A DNA stretch of 39,800 nt from Bacteroidota bacterium. Lineage in GTDB: Bacteria > Bacteroidota > Bacteroidia > 2-12-FULL-35-15. The stretch spans positions 13,797 through 53,596 of the forward strand of contig JAHEYB010000021.1 of assembly GCA_023251805.1 (NCBI GenBank). Reading direction: 5' to 3'. The translations under genes and the position numbers were made by a program. Shown here in pieces: positions 38,068 to 39,800 of this stretch. The first letter of the stretch is position 1; each line of letters begins with the position of its first letter. The notes under the pieces are model-generated. The model had not been told where the DNA came from. It did no database searches and saw only the letters and a list, made by a program, of their open reading frames with translations.

Positions 38068-39546
38068 ATGACACTTGAAACAATGGAGCCAACGGAAGGA
38101 AAAGCAAAAGGAACGTACGAAGCGGAATTAAATAACTGGATTAATCATGAAAAGGCGGCAATCGATTTAATCGGAATCATTGGAAAGCTTTGGTTTGAAA
38201 AATCAATCGAGCTGATACTTTTCCGCAATCAATTAGTAGATAGAAGTGCGAGCGAAATAATGAATTTACATCATTATGCAAAAAACATTGTTAAAAAAGT
38301 AATTACGGTTGAAGATACTTTATCTATCGCATCAGAAATTTCTAAAATGGATATTTGTCCTTCTCGTGTTGATATCGGCAAATTAGCTTTTGAATGGCAA
38401 CAGGAAAACTCGAAATTCAAAACGGTTGAAGATTTCTTAAAAAATAAACTAACAGAATTTATTGGCAAAAAGCATAACATCACTCCAAAAGATGTAGTAT
38501 TATTTGGTTTTGGGCGTATTGGTCGTTTAGCCGCACGTGAGTTAATTGCACAAGCGGGAAAAGGTGAACAATTACGTTTAAAGGCAATAGTAACGCGCGG
38601 AAGCAGCGATGCTGAAATTATCAAGCGTGCCGACTTATTGCGCACCGATTCTGTCCACGGAGTTTTCCCGGGAACCATCATCGAAGATTTGGAGAAAAAA
38701 GCCTTGATTATTAATGGCCACACGGTTTATATGATTGATGCAAAAAATCCGGAAGATGTGGATTATACAAAATACGGAATCAACAATGCATTACTAATTG
38801 ATAACACCGGAGTTTTCCGCGACAAAGCAGAATTGAGCCGTCACTTACAAGCAAAAGGAATTACAAAAGTATTGTTGACTGCTCCCGCTAAAGATATTCC
38901 GAATGTTGTTCATGGAGTAAACCATCACACCATTGATATAAAAACAGATAATATTCTTTCTGCAGCTTCTTGTACAACCAACGCAATTATGCCCGTTTTA
39001 CAGGTAGTTCATAGCAAATTGGGAATTGCACGTGGACATATTGAAACGGTTCACTCCTACACCAACGATCAAAACTTGTTGGACAACTATCATAAAAAAT
39101 ACAGACGAGGCCGTTCTGCTGCTTTAAACATGGTAATTACCGAAACGGGTGCAGAAAGTGCGTTGAAAAAAGTACTGCCTCAGTTATCCGGTAAATTTAC
39201 AGCCAACTCTGTGCGTGTACCAACACCAAACGTATCGCTTGCCATCTTGAGCATGACTATCGACAGAGAAGTAACAAAAGAAGAGGTAAATGATATTTTG
39301 AAAGATGCTGCTTTAAACGGAGCATTGGTGGAACAAATTCAATACATGAATTCCAACGAGTTAGTTTCTACAGATGTAATTGGAAACCCCTGCCCTTCTG
39401 TGTTCGACAGCCAAGCAACAATTGTTGGTCCGGATAAAAAGAACATAGTATTATATGTTTGGTATGATAACGAATACGGTTATACTCGTCAAGTAATCCG
39501 ATTCTCAAAATTTATTGCAGAAGTGAGAAGAAAGGTATACTACTAA
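38068..39546 (+). CDS. Glyceraldehyde-3-phosphate dehydrogenase, long form with N-terminal extension
   Basis: The 492-residue protein is about 150 residues longer than classical GAPDH. Residues 1-140 form a mostly helical extension with no motif I know. The dehydrogenase core follows: NAD-binding FGFGRIGR (146-153), DNTGVFRDK, LLTAPAKD, the active-site SAASCTTNA with C302, the partner H329 in ETVHSYTND, RRGRSAALNM, RVPTPNVSL and VWYDNEYGYTRQV. This is the long GAPDH subfamily (PRK08289 type, from memory) known in Bacteroidota and some Proteobacteria. It should oxidise glyceraldehyde-3-phosphate to 1,3-bisphosphoglycerate or run in reverse; cofactor preference and the role of the extension are not readable. 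The start is the ATG at 38068; a second ATG five codons on is possible. A terminator follows. Confidence 0.93.
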   Translation: MTLETMEPTEGKAKGTYEAELNNWINHEKAAIDLIGIIGKLWFEKSIELILFRNQLVDRSASEIMNLHHYAKNIVKKVITVEDTLSIASEISKMDICPSRVDIGKLAFEWQQENSKFKTVEDFLKNKLTEFIGKKHNITPKDVVLFGFGRIGRLAARELIAQAGKGEQLRLKAIVTRGSSDAEIIKRADLLRTDSVHGVFPGTIIEDLEKKALIINGHTVYMIDAKNPEDVDYTKYGINNALLIDNTGVFRDKAELSRHLQAKGITKVLLTAPAKDIPNVVHGVNHHTIDIKTDNILSAASCTTNAIMPVLQVVHSKLGIARGHIETVHSYTNDQNLLDNYHKKYRRGRSAALNMVITETGAESALKKVLPQLSGKFTANSVRVPTPNVSLAILSMTIDREVTKEEVNDILKDAALNGALVEQIQYMNSNELVSTDVIGNPCPSVFDSQATIVGPDKKNIVLYVWYDNEYGYTRQVIRFSKFIAEVRRKVYY

Positions 39547-39571
39547 GTCAAAAAAATCTAAGTCAAAAGTC

Positions 39572-39604
39572 AAAAAAGCCTTTCCATTATGGAGAGGCTT
39601 TTTT
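39572..39604. terminator. Bidirectional terminator between gapdh and dapA
   Basis: AAAAAAGCCTTTCCA (39572-39586) pairs with TGGAGAGGCTTTTTT (39590-39604), a 15-bp stem with one G-T wobble and a three-base loop. T runs lie on both strands, so it can serve the two convergent genes. Confidence 0.92.
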
Positions 39605-39679
39605 GTAGATTAGCTTTTGCGAACTAGTGTGAAATTACGTCTGCTTTTGAGTTTTGACTTAAAAGCTTTTGACTTTCCT

Positions 39680-39800
39680 TTACTTGTACATCTCTACCAT
39701 TTCCTTCAAAGCATTTTGTGTGCCTTTATTCACATTCACCAAAGGCAAACGAACATTAGCCGAACAAATCTTCATCATTTCCAATACCGCTTTTACTCCG
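39680..39800 (-). CDS. dapA: 4-hydroxy-tetrahydrodipicolinate synthase, C-terminal fragment
   Basis: The last 40 codons are visible on the minus strand, ending in TAA at 39680-39682. The translation GVKAVLEMMKICSANVRLPL followed by VNVNKGTQNALKEMVEMYK fits the C-terminus of Bacteroidota DapA (G-x-KAAL....C...VRLPLVP). DapA condenses pyruvate with aspartate semialdehyde in lysine/diaminopimelate synthesis, the same pathway as dapF at 33636-34418. The rest of the gene lies beyond the right edge. Only the tail is seen, so the call rests on this short match. Confidence 0.75.
   Translation of the reverse strand, partial: GVKAVLEMMKICSANVRLPLVNVNKGTQNALKEMVEMYK

Noticed and set aside
38274..38723. 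149-codon minus-strand open frame opposite the GAPDH gene
   Set aside because: Runs opposite the conserved NAD-binding region; the composition looks like a reverse-strand shadow with no recognisable domain.

Overview
The window is an ordinary chromosomal stretch of an AT-rich member of the Bacteroidota. I infer this from four things. Several secreted proteins carry type IX secretion (T9SS) C-terminal sorting domains. The primary sigma factor is the short, 287-residue Bacteroidota form. The -7 promoter box TAnnTTTG recurs upstream of genes, with little sign of Shine-Dalgarno sequences. Gene neighbourhoods such as DUF1599/folP and dapF/GNAT are typical of the phylum. No species can be named from sequence reading alone. 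I saw no tRNA, rRNA, CRISPR array, insertion sequence, prophage or plasmid origin.

Layout: 1-1.5 kb holds a divergent pair, a truncated DUF1599 protein (-) and folP (+). 1.5-8.6 kb is an accessory block on the minus strand. It holds an orphan 128-residue protein, a GC-rich non-coding patch, three T9SS cargo proteins with type A sorting tails (one an M36 metallopeptidase), one gliding-motility-type (type B) cargo and a small haem-binding lipoprotein. 8.7-13.2 kb (-) has an AraC regulator coupled to a PhnP-like metallo-hydrolase, an IscS/NifS-type cysteine desulfurase and a GlmM-like phosphohexomutase. 13.3-18.5 kb (+) runs TPR protein, phosphosulfolactate-synthase-like protein, rhodanese, DedA membrane protein, AAA ATPase, aroE. 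18.5-24.5 kb (+) has uvrB, a small STAS-like unknown, recQ and an rlmI-type methyltransferase. 24.5-27.8 kb (-) has a DUF1275 membrane protein, a second phosphohexomutase and mltG. 27.9-30.1 kb (+) encodes a DUF5916/CBM9 outer-membrane protein. 30.4-32.5 kb (-) encodes a seven-haem TPR cytochrome lipoprotein. 32.6-35.1 kb (-) is a tightly coupled set: unknown membrane protein, dapF, unknown, GNAT. 35.3-39.5 kb (+) has a Deg/HtrA protease, the primary sigma factor and an N-terminally extended GAPDH. The window closes with the C-terminus of dapA (-).

Functional themes: cell-wall and lysine/diaminopimelate metabolism (dapA, dapF, mltG, GlmM-like enzyme), folate and shikimate synthesis (folP, aroE), DNA repair (uvrB, recQ), sulfur chemistry (cysteine desulfurase, rhodanese, ComA-like enzyme), envelope quality control (HtrA) and surface/secreted proteins. 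The intergenic DNA is worth attention. It has clear hairpin terminators, dispersed imperfect palindromes (core GTCACCCTGAGC..TCGAAGGG), a 28-bp inverted repeat, a 15-bp tandem repeat in a 5' leader, and promoter boxes almost touching start codons. I did not find a convincing wholly new system. The best leads are the ComA-centred operon, the haem-motif-bearing T9SS cargo paired with a cytochrome lipoprotein, the two unknown proteins flanking dapF, and the repeat/hairpin structures. No stretch over 300 bases lacks a gene; the largest gap (30132-30411) holds the inverted repeat.
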